Positions 1 to 9,219 of a stretch of 64,000 nt of DNA are shown here, piece after piece. The position numbers and the translations under genes are program-made. This DNA comes from Sphingomonadaceae bacterium (GTDB lineage: Bacteria > Pseudomonadota > Alphaproteobacteria > Sphingomonadales > Sphingomonadaceae), in contig JAJUHA010000001.1 of the NCBI GenBank assembly GCA_029268145.1, forward strand, positions 186,001 to 250,000, read 5' to 3'. Every line of letters begins with the position of its first letter. Position 1 is the stretch's first letter. The notes under the pieces were generated by a model. The model was given only the letters and a program-made list of their open reading frames with translations, did not search any database and was not told the DNA's origin.

Positions 1-1
1 C

Positions 2-154
2 CTGACCCGCGAGCGCAAGCCGACCGACCCGGATGCCCTCATCGACCCGATGTCGGACCCGGTGGTGCGCGCGGCCATCAGGGCCACGAGCTTCGAAGTC
101 CTTCTCGGCTTCCAGCTCGACGACGCGAGCCTCGCCTACAACGTCGCCCGCTGA
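2..154 (+). CDS. C-terminal end of an unidentified protein (partial)
   Basis: An open frame enters from the left edge and stops at a TGA, giving the last 50 residues of a protein that ends in [10 protein letters not shown] do not recognise the family; the sequence is hydrophilic at first and ends in a mixed hydrophobic segment, with no cysteines and no obvious motif. It lies 91 bases upstream of purC on the same strand and may be co-transcribed with it, but no function can be inferred from that. The codon use matches the neighbouring genes, which is the main reason to believe it is coding. Confidence 0.5.
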   Translation: MTRERKPTDPDALIDPMSDPVVRAAIRATSFEVLLGFQLDDASLAYNVAR

Positions 155-245
155 GGCAGGGCGCGCCGCCGGCGGGCGGCAGTCGTTGTGCCGAGGCCGG
201 GAAAGGGCTATGCGCCAAGGCTTCCTCACGCACGGGAAACCTGCC

Positions 246-1028
246 ATGTCGCGCCGCCGCCAGATCTACGAGGGCAAGGCCAAGATCCTCTACGAGGGTC
301 CGGAGCCGGGCACCATCATCCAGTATTTCAAGGATGACGCGACCGCCTTCAACGCCCAGAAGAAGGGCACCATCTCGGGCAAGGGTGTCCTCAACAACCG
401 GATTTCCGAGCATCTCTTCACGCTTCTCGGCACCATCGGCGTGCCGCACCATTTCATCCGCCGGCTCAACATGCGCGAGCAGCTGGTGCGCCAGGTGGAA
501 ATCATCCCGCTCGAGGTGGTGGTGCGCAATGTCGCGGCCGGCTCGCTCTCCAAGCGCCTCGGCATCGACGAGGGAACGCCCCTGCCGCGCACCATCCTCG
601 AATATTATCTGAAGGATGACGCGCTCGGCGACCCGATGGTGACCGAGGAGCACATCGCCTGCTTCGGCTGGGCCGGCCAGGACGAGCTCGCCGACATGCA
701 GGACATGGCGATCCGCATCAACGACTTCCTCGCCGGCCTGTTCGCCGGGATCGGCATCCGCCTCGTCGACTTCAAGCTCGAGTTCGGCCGGCTGTGGGAG
801 GACGACTATTCCCGCGTCATCCTCGCCGACGAGATCAGCCCCGATGGCTGCCGGCTGTGGGACATGAAGACCAACGAGAAGATGGACAAGGACCGGTTCC
901 GCCGCGACCTCGGCGGCGAGGTGGAGGCGTATCAGGAGGTCGCCCGCCGGCTCGGCCTGCTGCCCGAGGGGCAGGAAACCGCGGTCCTCGACCTCGGCGA
1001 GGCGCGCAAGGCCCGCGAACAGCGCTGA
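246..1028 (+). CDS. purC: Phosphoribosylaminoimidazole-succinocarboxamide synthase
   Basis: PurC (SAICAR synthetase) joins CAIR and aspartate using ATP, in de novo purine synthesis in the cytoplasm. The 260-residue product begins [18 protein letters not shown], the family's ATP-grasp N-terminus, and carries the conserved [11 protein letters not shown] segment and LVDFKLEFG followed by [15 protein letters not shown], typical of the active site. The reading frame is open well upstream of 246, but the homologous part starts at this ATG and the length fits the family. The next gene starts 2 bases after the stop, so it is probably in the same transcript. Confidence 0.97.
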   Translation: MSRRRQIYEGKAKILYEGPEPGTIIQYFKDDATAFNAQKKGTISGKGVLNNRISEHLFTLLGTIGVPHHFIRRLNMREQLVRQVEIIPLEVVVRNVAAGSLSKRLGIDEGTPLPRTILEYYLKDDALGDPMVTEEHIACFGWAGQDELADMQDMAIRINDFLAGLFAGIGIRLVDFKLEFGRLWEDDYSRVILADEISPDGCRLWDMKTNEKMDKDRFRRDLGGEVEAYQEVARRLGLLPEGQETAVLDLGEARKAREQR

Positions 1029-1030
1029 GC

Positions 1031-1951
1031 ATGGCTGCCCGCGCCGGCCGTTCCGCCTGGGCGCTCCTCGCCCTGGTCCTTGCCGCGTCACCGGCCGGAT
1101 CGCAGCTTCCGGCGCCGGCATTGCCGCAGCCCATGACGGTCCGCAGCCTCGCCGCGCTCCCCCAGCCGGAGCCCGCCGAGACGATCCGCTATGGCGAGGC
1201 GGAGTCGCAGGTCGTCGAGCTCTTCCTGCCGCGCCAGCGCCCCGAGGGCCTGCTGCCGGCGGTGGTTCTGGTGCACGGCGGCTGCTGGCAGGCGAAGGTG
1301 GCCGGGCGCGAGCTGGTCCGGCCCGCCGCCGGGGCGCTGGCGCAGAAGGGCTTCGCGGTCTGGTCGATCGGCTATCGCCGGGTCGACGAGGAGGGGGGCG
1401 GCTTTCCCGGCACCTACGCCGATGTCGCTTCTGCCATCGACCTCCTCGCCGCGCAGGCCGCCGACCGGGGCATCGACTCCGGCCGGGTCGCCTTCCTCGG
1501 CCATTCGGCCGGCGCGCATCTCGCGCTCTGGGCGGCTGCACGCCACCGCCTGCCGAAGGAGAGCCCGCTCGCGGCGGCCTCCCCGCTCCGGCCGAAGGGC
1601 GTGGTCGCGGTCGGCGGCCTGGTCGACCTCGAGGGCGAGGCCGCGCTCATCCGCGACGTCTGCGGCGTGGACCCGGCCGAATCGCTCGCCAACCGGGACG
1701 CGGAGAAGCCCTTCGCCGAGACCTCCCCGGTCGGCCTGCTGCCCACCGGCGTCCCGGTCACCCTGGTCCATGGCATCTACGACGGCGTGGCCTATCCGGC
1801 GCTCGGGCTCGCCCATGCCCAGCGCGCCCGGCGCGCCGGCGACAGGGCCGAGATCTTCGTCGTGCCCAATTCCGGCCATTTCGAAGGGATCGCGCCGGGC
1901 ACGCGCGCCTTCGACATCGTCGCTGCCGCACTCGAGGGCTTCACCCGCTAG
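1031..1951 (+). CDS. Secreted alpha/beta hydrolase (esterase/lipase-like)
   Basis: A 306-residue protein with an N-terminal signal peptide (about residues 1-24, hydrophobic core ALLALVLAASPAGS) and an alpha/beta hydrolase domain. Visible catalytic elements are the oxyanion-hole HGGCW motif, the nucleophile elbow GHSAG (Ser159), Asp251 in HGIYDG and His283 in NSGHFEG. This pattern is that of the hormone-sensitive lipase/BD-FAE group, so it probably cleaves an ester in the periplasm; the substrate is unknown. It starts 2 bases after purC and lies between purC and purS, an unusual place for a hydrolase, so its position is probably an insertion rather than a link to purine synthesis. Confidence 0.85.
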   Translation: MAARAGRSAWALLALVLAASPAGSQLPAPALPQPMTVRSLAALPQPEPAETIRYGEAESQVVELFLPRQRPEGLLPAVVLVHGGCWQAKVAGRELVRPAAGALAQKGFAVWSIGYRRVDEEGGGFPGTYADVASAIDLLAAQAADRGIDSGRVAFLGHSAGAHLALWAAARHRLPKESPLAAASPLRPKGVVAVGGLVDLEGEAALIRDVCGVDPAESLANRDAEKPFAETSPVGLLPTGVPVTLVHGIYDGVAYPALGLAHAQRARRAGDRAEIFVVPNSGHFEGIAPGTRAFDIVAAALEGFTR

Positions 1952-1983
1952 CCAGCCGTGCGCTGCTCGCCTAAGCAGGCCCC

Positions 1984-2214
1984 ATGAAGGCCCGTGTCAC
2001 CGTGTCGCTCAAGCCCGGCGTGCTCGACCCGCAGGGGCGCGCCATCCTCCATGCGCTCGAGGGGCTCGGCTTCTCGGGCGTCACCGATGTCCGGGTCGGC
2101 AAGCTGATCGAGCTCGAGCTTGCGGAGGGCACGCCGCTCGAGACGGTCGAGGAGATGGGGCGCAGGCTGCTCGCCAACACCGTCATCGAGAATTTTCGCG
2201 TCGAGCCGGCATGA
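1984..2214 (+). CDS. purS: Phosphoribosylformylglycinamidine synthase subunit PurS
   Basis: A 76-residue protein starting [18 protein letters not shown] and ending IENFRVEPA, the full-length pattern of PurS. PurS is the small structural subunit that bridges PurL and PurQ in the three-part FGAM synthase, which converts FGAR to FGAM with glutamine and ATP. It is followed 10 bases later by purQ, the expected partner. The ATG is the only reasonable start and the length matches the family. Confidence 0.95.
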   Translation: MKARVTVSLKPGVLDPQGRAILHALEGLGFSGVTDVRVGKLIELELAEGTPLETVEEMGRRLLANTVIENFRVEPA

Positions 2215-2224
2215 GGCCGCGGCC

Positions 2225-2890
2225 GTGAAGTCCGGCGTTGTCGTCTTCCCCGGCTCCAACTGCGACCGCGACCTCATGGTCGCGCTCGAACTGGTGACGG
2301 GGACGCGGCCGGTCGCGCTCTGGCACGCCGAGGCCGAGGTGCCTGCCGGCCTCGACCTCATCGCGCTTCCCGGCGGCTTCTCCCATGGCGACTATCTGCG
2401 CTCGGGGGCGATCGCCGCGCGCGCGCCCGTCATGCGCGCTGTTGCCGACCATGCCGGGCGCGGCGGCCTCGTGCTCGGGATCTGCAACGGCTTCCAGGTC
2501 CTGACCGAGGCGGGGCTGCTGCCCGGCGCGCTCATGCGCAACGCCGGGCTCGACTTCATCTGCCGCGACGTGGCGCTCGAGGTGGTGACGACGGACAGCG
2601 CCTTCACCCGCGGCTACCGGCCCGGCGAGACCATCACCGTGCCGGTGGCCCACCATGACGGCAATTTCCAGGCCGATGCCGAGACGCTCGACCGGCTCGA
2701 GCAGCAGGGCCAGGTCGCCTTCCGCTACGCCGGGGAGGTGAACGGCTCGGCCCGCCGCATCGCCGGGATCCTCAACGACCGCCGCAACGTGCTGGGGCTC
2801 ATGCCGCACCCGGAGCGCTGCGTCGAGGAGGCGCACGGCAACCTCGACGGCCGCCGGCTGTTCGCGGGGCTGGTGTCCGTCCTCGCCTAG
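2225..2890 (+). CDS. purQ: Phosphoribosylformylglycinamidine synthase glutaminase subunit PurQ
   Basis: The 221-residue class I glutamine amidotransferase subunit of FGAM synthase supplies ammonia to PurL. It shows the N-terminal [11 protein letters not shown], the [10 protein letters not shown] oxyanion region, the nucleophile elbow GICNGFQ with the catalytic Cys, and the C-terminal LMPHPER with the catalytic His and a following Glu. A GTG at 2225 is chosen because it gives the family's N-terminus right after purS. The usual next gene, purL, is not here: the following gene is convergent and shares the 4 bases CTAG with the purQ stop. Confidence 0.95.
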   Translation: MKSGVVVFPGSNCDRDLMVALELVTGTRPVALWHAEAEVPAGLDLIALPGGFSHGDYLRSGAIAARAPVMRAVADHAGRGGLVLGICNGFQVLTEAGLLPGALMRNAGLDFICRDVALEVVTTDSAFTRGYRPGETITVPVAHHDGNFQADAETLDRLEQQGQVAFRYAGEVNGSARRIAGILNDRRNVLGLMPHPERCVEEAHGNLDGRRLFAGLVSVLA

Positions 2891-3648
2891 ACCCGTGTCC
2901 GGAAGGGCGTGAAGTCGGTTTCGACGTCATAGACGTCGAGCCCCTCCCTGCGCTTGACAAGATCGACGACCGCATAGGTGACGGGCGTCAGCGCTGCCTC
3001 CCAGCCCACCTTCAGGAGATAGTTGGTGAGCATCACATGGAGCACCAGTTCGCTCTCCCACACGCCCCAGAAGGCGAGCGGATAGAAGATGAGGCTGTCC
3101 ACCCCCTGCCCAACGGCGGTCGAGCCGATGGTGCGGGTCCAGAGCCAGCGGCCCCTGGTCAGCACCTTCATCCGCGCCAGCACATAGGCATTGGCCATCT
3201 CGCCGGCCCAGAAGGCGAGGATCGAGGCGGCGAAGATGCGCGGCACCTGCCCGAACACTTGCGCCATCGCCTCCTGCCCCTTCCAGTCGGGCGCCGGCGG
3301 GATCCAGACGATGAAGGCCGCCATGCCGGCCGCGAAGGCGGAGGCGACGAACCCCACCCACACCACGCGCCGGGCACGGGCATAGCCATAGACTTCGGTC
3401 AGCACGTCGCCCAGCACGTAGGAGAGCGGGAAGAAGAGGATGCCGGCGCCAAAGACGGTCGCGCCCAGGATCGGCAGCTCGACTTCGGCTACCTTGCCCG
3501 CGCCGATCAGGTTGGCGCAGATGAGGATGACGGCGAAGGCCGCCATGCAATAGTCATAATAGCGGAGCCGCCGGCCGGCGATCTCGGACGCCTCGACCGC
3601 GCGCACGCCCTCGGGTTCGGTGACAGCGACCTCGAGCCTTCCGGTCAT
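2887..3648 (-). CDS. yhhQ: Queuosine precursor transporter (YhhQ/VUT family)
   Basis: A 253-residue integral membrane protein with about six hydrophobic segments, including [15 protein letters not shown] near residue 35. The signature region [14 protein letters not shown] followed by LIF is characteristic of the YhhQ (DUF165/VUT) family, which imports queuosine precursors such as preQ0/preQ1 for tRNA modification. The charged N-terminal tail of about 28 residues is longer than in many relatives. The ATG overlaps the stop of the upstream penicillin acylase gene (ATGA), so the two are translationally coupled. The exact substrate is inferred from the family. Confidence 0.87.
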   Translation of the reverse strand: MTGRLEVAVTEPEGVRAVEASEIAGRRLRYYDYCMAAFAVILICANLIGAGKVAEVELPILGATVFGAGILFFPLSYVLGDVLTEVYGYARARRVVWVGFVASAFAAGMAAFIVWIPPAPDWKGQEAMAQVFGQVPRIFAASILAFWAGEMANAYVLARMKVLTRGRWLWTRTIGSTAVGQGVDSLIFYPLAFWGVWESELVLHVMLTNYLLKVGWEAALTPVTYAVVDLVKRREGLDVYDVETDFTPFRTRV

Positions 3649-6011
3649 GGCGCGCGTCCCTCCGGCACGAGCGTCAGCGTCCAGCGCGGCGCACCCGGCA
3701 GGAAGGGCGTGGCCCGCCCCTCGACCCAGGCCTGGTGGCCGGCGAGATAGTAGGGCGCGCGCGGGTTGCCGGCCTGGCTCCCCGGCATGTGGAAGAGCCC
3801 CTCGGCCTCGTGCCCCGGGGAGACGGCGAAGCGTTCGGACGCGCCGAACCCGGGCGCCTGGGCGCGCACCGTCGAGCGGTCGCCGGGCACCGGCACGTCG
3901 GGCGGGTCGGTGATGCGGCCAAGGAAGGGCAGCACGCGCGACAGCGGATGCCTCACCCCTGCCAGCCCGTAGGCGCCCCAGGTGAAGTCGGCCGGATCGT
4001 CGCCCACCTCCTCCACAAGTTCGGCGAGCTTCGCGTCGAGAAAGGCCTCCCAGCTGGAAAAGCCGGGGGGCAGCAGCGCCTGCGGCCGCGCCTCGAGCGC
4101 CCGGCGCAGCGACCCTTCGGCCTGTGCCGGCGCGTAGGTCTTCCGGAACCCCTGCTCCGGCACGCCGCCGAGCCAGGCTTCGTAAAGCCCCTCCAGCACC
4201 AGCCGGCGGAACCGGTCGACGAGCCGGAAGCCGACCGATTCCGGCACGGCCCGGCCATTCCACTGCGCAAGATGCGGCAGCAGCGCCTGGAGGGCCGGAT
4301 CTTCCGGGCGCCGGCGGATCTCGGCGACCAGCCGGGCGTGCCACCAGCCGTTCCGTGGCGAGACATCGTCGAGCTGGATGGCCAGCATGTCGGCCGGGGC
4401 GAAGCGGTCCCTGGCGAACAGGAGATCGCGGATGCGCGCGGCGCGCCCGCCGGTGTCATAGCCGCCGTCCCCGAGAAGCGGGTAGGCGTTGCCGCCGATG
4501 ACGCGCGCGTTCGCCGTCCAGATGCGGCCCGAGGCCGGGTTCATCACCACCGGCACGGCGTCGGGCGCAAGCATGCCGGCCCAGCCGGCCCGGCCATCGG
4601 CGAACGAGACGGCATCGCGCCCGTCGAAGCCGAAGCGGGCCGGCACCTGCCCGATGATGGTCCAGGCGATGTTCCCCGCCCGGTCGCCCACCACGAGATT
4701 CTGCTGCGGCATCGCCGCCGTGTGGGCGATGGCGACGGCCTCGGCCACGCTTTGCGCCTGCTCGAGCGCGAGGAAGGGCGCAAGCCGCACGGCATCCGGC
4801 TCGTGCGCCGTCCAGCGCATGGCGATCAGCCGGCCGAGCGCATCGCGCCCCACCACCGGGCCCCAGAGGGTCTCGCGCACCTCGAGCCGCTCGGCGCCCG
4901 TGCGGTGGGCGAGCGTCTCCTGGTGCACGGCAAAGGGCCGCTCGCCCTCGGGCGTGCGGTAGAAGCCGGGCCGCGTCTCCTCGACGATCACGGCGTCGGC
5001 CGTGTCGATGTAGCTGTTGGTGAAGCCCCAGGCGATCCGCCCGGTGGAGCCCGCCACCACGAACATGGCCCCGGGCAGCGTCACCCCCGTCGCGTCGAGC
5101 CTGCCCGGCACCACGAGCCGCGCCCGATACCAGGTGCCCGGCACCGAAAGCCCGAGGTGCATGTCGTTGGCAACCAGCGCTGCACCGCTGGTCGACAGCG
5201 CGCCTGCAACCGCCCAGTTGTTGCTGCCGGGAAGCGGGGCCTCGCGCACCTCGCCGCCCCGCGCTCGGGCGACGGGGACCAGCCGGTCGGGCAGTGGCGG
5301 CTCGGGCAGGCGGCTGCCGTCGAGCGGTGCATCGAGCGGGGTCGTCTCGGGGTAGAGGAAGTCGGCGAAGGCCCGGCCGCCGCGCGCCTCGGCCCGCGCC
5401 CGGTCCATCTCCCGCTGCGGCACAGCCGGCTGGAGGTTGAGATACATGGCGATGACCGCGAGCACCGTGTCTTCCGGCGCCCAGGGCGCGGGCGCCTTCA
5501 GGAGCACCATGTGCTCGAACGGGCGGCTGCCAAGGTCGGCAAGCCCGGCGTTCACGCCCGTGACATAGGCGTCGAGGATGGCCCGCTCGGCGGGCGTCAG
5601 CCGCGCCACCATCGCCCGCGCCCGCGCCCGGAAGCGGTGTGGCCGCACCTGCCGGTCGAGGACGAGCGCCGGCGGCCCGAGGAAGCTCGCCAGCTCGCCC
5701 GCGGCCGCGCGCCGCAGCGCCTCCATCTGGAAAAAGCGCTCCTGGGCATGGAGATAGCCAAGCGCCAGGGCGACATCCGCGCGCGAGGCACCGGTGATGG
5801 TGGGCACGCCCTCGGCATCGCGCACGATGGCGACCGGCGCGCCGAGCCCGGCAAGCGCCAGCCTGCCCTCGAGCCGCGGCTTCGAGCCTTCCATCGCCCG
5901 CCAGACGGCGAAGGCCCAGGCAAGCGTGAGCAGCAGGAGGATCAGGAGGAGCCCGCCGAACAGGCGCAGTCCGGTCTTCCAGAGGGGGCGGCGCGCCCGC
6001 GGCACATGCAT
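3645..6011 (-). CDS. Membrane-anchored penicillin acylase family hydrolase
   Basis: A 788-residue Ntn-hydrolase of the penicillin amidase family. It has an N-terminal membrane anchor or uncleaved signal (about residues 15-36), the A-chain region with LGYLHAQERFFQMEALRR, then the autoprocessing site GSNNWAV, whose Ser263 would become the new N-terminal nucleophile of the beta chain. Family members cleave amide bonds of beta-lactams, N-acyl-homoserine lactones or N-acyl amino acids; the substrate cannot be told from sequence. It is the first gene of a two-gene leftward unit with yhhQ and diverges from cobT across a 101-base gap. Confidence 0.9.
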   Translation of the reverse strand: MHVPRARRPLWKTGLRLFGGLLLILLLLTLAWAFAVWRAMEGSKPRLEGRLALAGLGAPVAIVRDAEGVPTITGASRADVALALGYLHAQERFFQMEALRRAAAGELASFLGPPALVLDRQVRPHRFRARARAMVARLTPAERAILDAYVTGVNAGLADLGSRPFEHMVLLKAPAPWAPEDTVLAVIAMYLNLQPAVPQREMDRARAEARGGRAFADFLYPETTPLDAPLDGSRLPEPPLPDRLVPVARARGGEVREAPLPGSNNWAVAGALSTSGAALVANDMHLGLSVPGTWYRARLVVPGRLDATGVTLPGAMFVVAGSTGRIAWGFTNSYIDTADAVIVEETRPGFYRTPEGERPFAVHQETLAHRTGAERLEVRETLWGPVVGRDALGRLIAMRWTAHEPDAVRLAPFLALEQAQSVAEAVAIAHTAAMPQQNLVVGDRAGNIAWTIIGQVPARFGFDGRDAVSFADGRAGWAGMLAPDAVPVVMNPASGRIWTANARVIGGNAYPLLGDGGYDTGGRAARIRDLLFARDRFAPADMLAIQLDDVSPRNGWWHARLVAEIRRRPEDPALQALLPHLAQWNGRAVPESVGFRLVDRFRRLVLEGLYEAWLGGVPEQGFRKTYAPAQAEGSLRRALEARPQALLPPGFSSWEAFLDAKLAELVEEVGDDPADFTWGAYGLAGVRHPLSRVLPFLGRITDPPDVPVPGDRSTVRAQAPGFGASERFAVSPGHEAEGLFHMPGSQAGNPRAPYYLAGHQAWVEGRATPFLPGAPRWTLTLVPEGRAP

Positions 6012-6112
6012 GCTCCGGCCGTTAGCCGGGCAAGGGCCCCTGCGCCAGCCGCGTTCTGGACTGTCCCCGCACCGGCCTGCGGCTGCCGCTTGCCCGGCGC
6101 CGTGCCGCCGCT

Positions 6113-7972
6113 ATGTCAGCGGGGATGGCCAATGAGAACCCGATCGAGGAGCTGCGCGTCGCGCTCGAGGCCTGCGCGCGCGCGCTCGGCAGGCGGGCCG
6201 AGCTTCAGCTTTCCTACACCGCCGACAGGCCCACCCTTTCCGGCGACAGCGCCCGCGTGCCGCAGCCCGGCCGCGCGCTTCCCCCCGAGCAGGTGGCGGA
6301 AGCGCGTGGCTGGGCCGACAGCTTCGCGCTCCGCCAGCGCCTGCACGACGCCCGCGCCCACGCCCAGGTGGCGGTCGCCCCGGGGCTTGCCCGCGATCTG
6401 CTGAACGCTGCCGAACAGGCCCGGATCGAGGCGGTCGGCGGCCGCGAGATGGCCGGAGTCCGCCAGAACCTCGACCGGATGACGGAAGTCCGCTTCCGCA
6501 CCGACCCCATCGCCCGCGCCCGCACCGCCGAGGAGGTGCCCATGGCCTCGGCGATGCAGCTCATCGTGCGCGAGCGCCTCACCGGGGCCGCACCTCCGGC
6601 CGCTGCTGCCGCCGCCCTCGAGCTCGTCCGCGCCCGCCTCGAGGAGAAGGCCGGCACCCATCTCGATGCGCTGGCCGCCTGCCAGGACGACCAGGCCGCC
6701 TTCGCCGAGGCGTTCGTCCGCGTCCTCTCCGATCTCGGCCTCGCCGACGATCCGGATGCCGAGCTCGACGAGGAGGAGGAGGCAGAGGCGGGCGAGGGCG
6801 AGGAAGGCGCCGAGGAGGAGCAGGAACGGACCGAGGACGAGGCCGGCGAGGCCGCGGACTCCTCGGTCGAGACGCGCAGCGACGCCGAGGGCGAGGAGGA
6901 GGGCGAGGACAGCCGCGAGGTCGACATGAACATGGACGATCTCGCGAACGCCGAAATGGGCGAGGAGGGGGAGGAGGGCATGATGCCCTGGCGGCCCAAC
7001 CTGCCCACCGAGAAGCTGCCCCCGGAGTTCGACTACCGGGTCTTCACCCGGGAATTTGACGAGCAGGTCACCGCCGAGAGCCTGTGCGACGCCGAGGAGC
7101 TCACCCGCCTCAGGGGCTATCTCGACCAGCAGCTGGTCACGCTGCAGGGCGCCGTCACCAAGCTTGCCAACCGGCTCCAGCGGCGCCTGCTCGCCCAGCA
7201 GAACCGCGCCTGGGACTTCGACCAGGAGGAAGGCCTTCTCGATACCGCGCGGCTCACGCGCGTCGTCGTCAGCCCCGAACATCCGCTCTCCTACAAGGTG
7301 GAGCGCGACACCGACTTCCGCGACACGGTGGTGACGCTTCTCATCGACAATTCGGGCTCGATGCGCGGCCGGCCGATCTCGATCGCGGCCATCTCGGCCG
7401 ACATCCTCGCCCGCACGCTCGAGCGCTGCGCCGTCAAGACCGAGATCCTCGGCTTCACCACGCGGGCCTGGAAGGGGGGGCAGAGCCGCGAGAAATGGCT
7501 CGCGGCCGGCCGCCCGGGCAAGCCTGGCCGCCTCAACGATCTCCGGCACATCATCTACAAGGCCGCCGACGCACCGTGGCGGCGCGCCCGGCGCAACCTG
7601 GGCCTCATGATGCGCGAGGGGCTGCTCAAGGAGAATATCGACGGGGAGGCGCTGCTGTGGGCGCACGAGCGCCTGCTCGGCCGACCCGAGGACCGGCGCA
7701 TCCTCATGGTCATCTCCGATGGCGCGCCAGTCGATGATTCGACGCTGTCGGTCAATTCCGGCAACTATCTCGAGCGCCACCTCCGGCAGGTGATCGGCTG
7801 GATCGAAAACCGCTCGCCGGTCGAGCTCATCGCCATCGGCATCGGCCACGACGTGACGCGCTACTATCGCCGGGCCGTCACCATCATGGACGCCGAGCAG
7901 CTCGGCGGCGCGATGGTGGACCAGCTCGCCCAGCTGTTCGAGGAGGACGTCCCGCCGCGCGGTCGCCGCTGA
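6113..7972 (+). CDS. cobT: Cobaltochelatase CobT-like subunit
   Basis: A 619-residue CobT-type protein of the AAA+/VWA chelatase that, with CobN and CobS, inserts cobalt into hydrogenobyrinic acid diamide in aerobic B12 synthesis. It shows the N-terminal CobT domain, a strongly acidic low-complexity middle (about residues 220-300, runs of Glu and Asp), and a C-terminal von Willebrand A domain with the MIDAS DNSGS starting at Asp412 and [11 protein letters not shown] later. An in-frame ATG at 6125 is an alternative start; neither has a strong ribosome site. No cobS or cobN is nearby, so its role here is inferred from family only. Confidence 0.88.
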   Translation: MSAGMANENPIEELRVALEACARALGRRAELQLSYTADRPTLSGDSARVPQPGRALPPEQVAEARGWADSFALRQRLHDARAHAQVAVAPGLARDLLNAAEQARIEAVGGREMAGVRQNLDRMTEVRFRTDPIARARTAEEVPMASAMQLIVRERLTGAAPPAAAAAALELVRARLEEKAGTHLDALAACQDDQAAFAEAFVRVLSDLGLADDPDAELDEEEEAEAGEGEEGAEEEQERTEDEAGEAADSSVETRSDAEGEEEGEDSREVDMNMDDLANAEMGEEGEEGMMPWRPNLPTEKLPPEFDYRVFTREFDEQVTAESLCDAEELTRLRGYLDQQLVTLQGAVTKLANRLQRRLLAQQNRAWDFDQEEGLLDTARLTRVVVSPEHPLSYKVERDTDFRDTVVTLLIDNSGSMRGRPISIAAISADILARTLERCAVKTEILGFTTRAWKGGQSREKWLAAGRPGKPGRLNDLRHIIYKAADAPWRRARRNLGLMMREGLLKENIDGEALLWAHERLLGRPEDRRILMVISDGAPVDDSTLSVNSGNYLERHLRQVIGWIENRSPVELIAIGIGHDVTRYYRRAVTIMDAEQLGGAMVDQLAQLFEEDVPPRGRR

Positions 7973-8006
7973 TCACGGGCGGCATGCCCGGCGCGAAGTC
8001 CGGGGC

Positions 8007-8055
8007 TGACGTTTCTGGAACGTCACGATTCTCGTATCTGTAAAACTTCCTTACA
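8007..8055 (+). promoter_or_regulatory. Two inverted repeats, candidate activator sites
   Basis: Two short inverted repeats lie about 65-110 bases upstream of the sigma-54 promoter: TGACGTT-N5-AACGTCA at 8007-8025 and TGTAA-N7-TTACA at 8039-8055. A further imperfect one, GAAAGTT-N3-AACTTCC, is at 8095-8111, and AACTTCC also occurs inside the second repeat. Sigma-54 promoters need a distant bacterial enhancer-binding protein, and these are placed where its sites would be expected. The assignment is inferred from position and symmetry only. Confidence 0.4.
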
Positions 8056-8116
8056 ACCGGCGTCGAGGCCGCGAGAATTTTCCACGTATCGCCAGAAAGT
8101 TACGAACTTCCCGAGC

Positions 8117-8133
8117 TTGGCATGATTCTTGCA
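8117..8133 (+). promoter_or_regulatory. Sigma-54 (RpoN) -24/-12 promoter of the PEP-CTERM gene
   Basis: The sequence TTGGCATGATTCTTGCA matches the RpoN consensus YTGGCACGNNNNTTGCW at all fixed positions but one (CAT for CAC), with GG at 8119-8120 and GC at 8131-8132 at the required spacing. Transcription should start near 8144, which places the start codon of the gene at 8167 or 8176 and excludes an upstream in-frame ATG at 8143. PEP-CTERM genes in exopolysaccharide systems are known to be RpoN-dependent in some bacteria. Confidence 0.8.
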
Positions 8134-8166
8134 CGACAGTAAATGTCCTGGTTTCAGGGGACAAGG

Positions 8167-9153
8167 ATGACAGGAATGAAGATGAAGCTTCTTGCGGCAG
8201 CGGCCGCTGCCGCTCTCGGCGCCACCGGCGCAAGCGCAGCCGCCATCATTGGCAACGGGACGATCGGTCTCGGCGTCAACGATGAGGGCCACCTCAACCT
8301 CTTCGGCGGCCCGCCGAGCGCCGGCGGCACCTCTGCCTATGGCCTGCGCGATCTGCGCACCGGCTATGAGGCGACCGCGCCGGGCTGCCTGTGCGAAGGC
8401 TGGGGCATCTCGGACGGGACCAACGGCTGGGCGGCCTCCGTCGATACCGGCGGCGTCTCGGTCGGCCTCGTCAGCTTCGGCGCGACCGCCTCGACCGCGA
8501 CCAGCGTCACCACTGCGGGTGGCATCTTCGAAGTGACCCACGCCTTCCAGCCGTCGGCTTCGGCGGACCTCATGGAAGTCATCGTCACCATCAAGAACAT
8601 CTCGGGCGCACCCGTTGCCAACACGCTCTACCGCCGCGGGATGGACTGGGACGTCGAGCCGACGCCCTTCAGCGAATATGTGACGATCGGCGGCACCGCG
8701 GCAGCCACTGCCGTGATCGGCGCGGTCGACAACGGCTTCTGCAACGTGAACCCGCTCGCCGGCTGCACGCCGATCGTGCCCGGCGGCGTCGGAGACTTCG
8801 TCGACCTCGGCCCGGCCGACCATGGCGCCAACTTCGACTTCAGCTTCGGCCCGCTCGCCGATGGCGAGTCGGTCTCCTTCTCGATCTTCTACGGCGCCTC
8901 GCCGACGCAGATCGGGGCCTTCAATGCGCTGAACGCGGTGGGCGCGGAAGTCTATTCGCTTGGCAAGTCGAACGACAACCTTGCCGGAACGCTCGCCGAC
9001 CGGTCGGTCTTCATCTTCGGCTTCAAGGGCGTCGGCGGCGTCGTGGTGCCCCCGGGCATTCCCGAACCCGGCACCTGGGCGATGCTGATCGCCGGCTTCG
9101 GCATGGTGGGCTTCGCTGCCCGCCGCCGCCGGACAATGATCGCCACGGCCTGA
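8167..9153 (+). CDS. PEPxxWA-CTERM sorting domain protein, exported
   Basis: A 328-residue exported protein with a signal peptide (about residues 1-24, Ala-rich core) and a C-terminal sorting tail of 30 residues: PEPGTWA, a hydrophobic stretch and an Arg cluster (AARRRR). Such tails are recognised by an exosortase in the inner membrane. The body is Gly/Ala/Thr-rich with four cysteines (CLC, and a CNVNPLAGC pair) and beta-strand-like alternation; no enzymatic motif is visible. The start at 8167 has a GGGG ribosome site 6 bases upstream and agrees with the promoter; ATG 8176 is possible. No exosortase gene is in the window. Confidence 0.9.
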   Translation: MTGMKMKLLAAAAAAALGATGASAAAIIGNGTIGLGVNDEGHLNLFGGPPSAGGTSAYGLRDLRTGYEATAPGCLCEGWGISDGTNGWAASVDTGGVSVGLVSFGATASTATSVTTAGGIFEVTHAFQPSASADLMEVIVTIKNISGAPVANTLYRRGMDWDVEPTPFSEYVTIGGTAAATAVIGAVDNGFCNVNPLAGCTPIVPGGVGDFVDLGPADHGANFDFSFGPLADGESVSFSIFYGASPTQIGAFNALNAVGAEVYSLGKSNDNLAGTLADRSVFIFGFKGVGGVVVPPGIPEPGTWAMLIAGFGMVGFAARRRRTMIATA

Positions 9154-9174
9154 CATCTTCGTCACACAGGGGCG

Positions 9175-9210
9175 GGGCCGCGATCCACCAGGATCGCGGC
9201 CCTTTCCCTT
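9175..9210 (+). terminator. Rho-independent terminator after the PEP-CTERM gene
   Basis: A perfect 12-bp stem (GGGCCGCGATCC with its complement) and a 4-base loop ACCA, followed by TTTCCCTTTCT, lies 22 bases after the stop codon at 9153. The stem is symmetric, so it may also help insulate the leftward metal gene cluster that ends at 9220. Confidence 0.85.
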
Positions 9211-9219
9211 TCTCCGCGC

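Noticed and set aside
6012-6112. A cobalamin riboswitch upstream of cobT
   Set aside because: The 101-base gap is too short for the full aptamer and contains no B12-box-like sequence.
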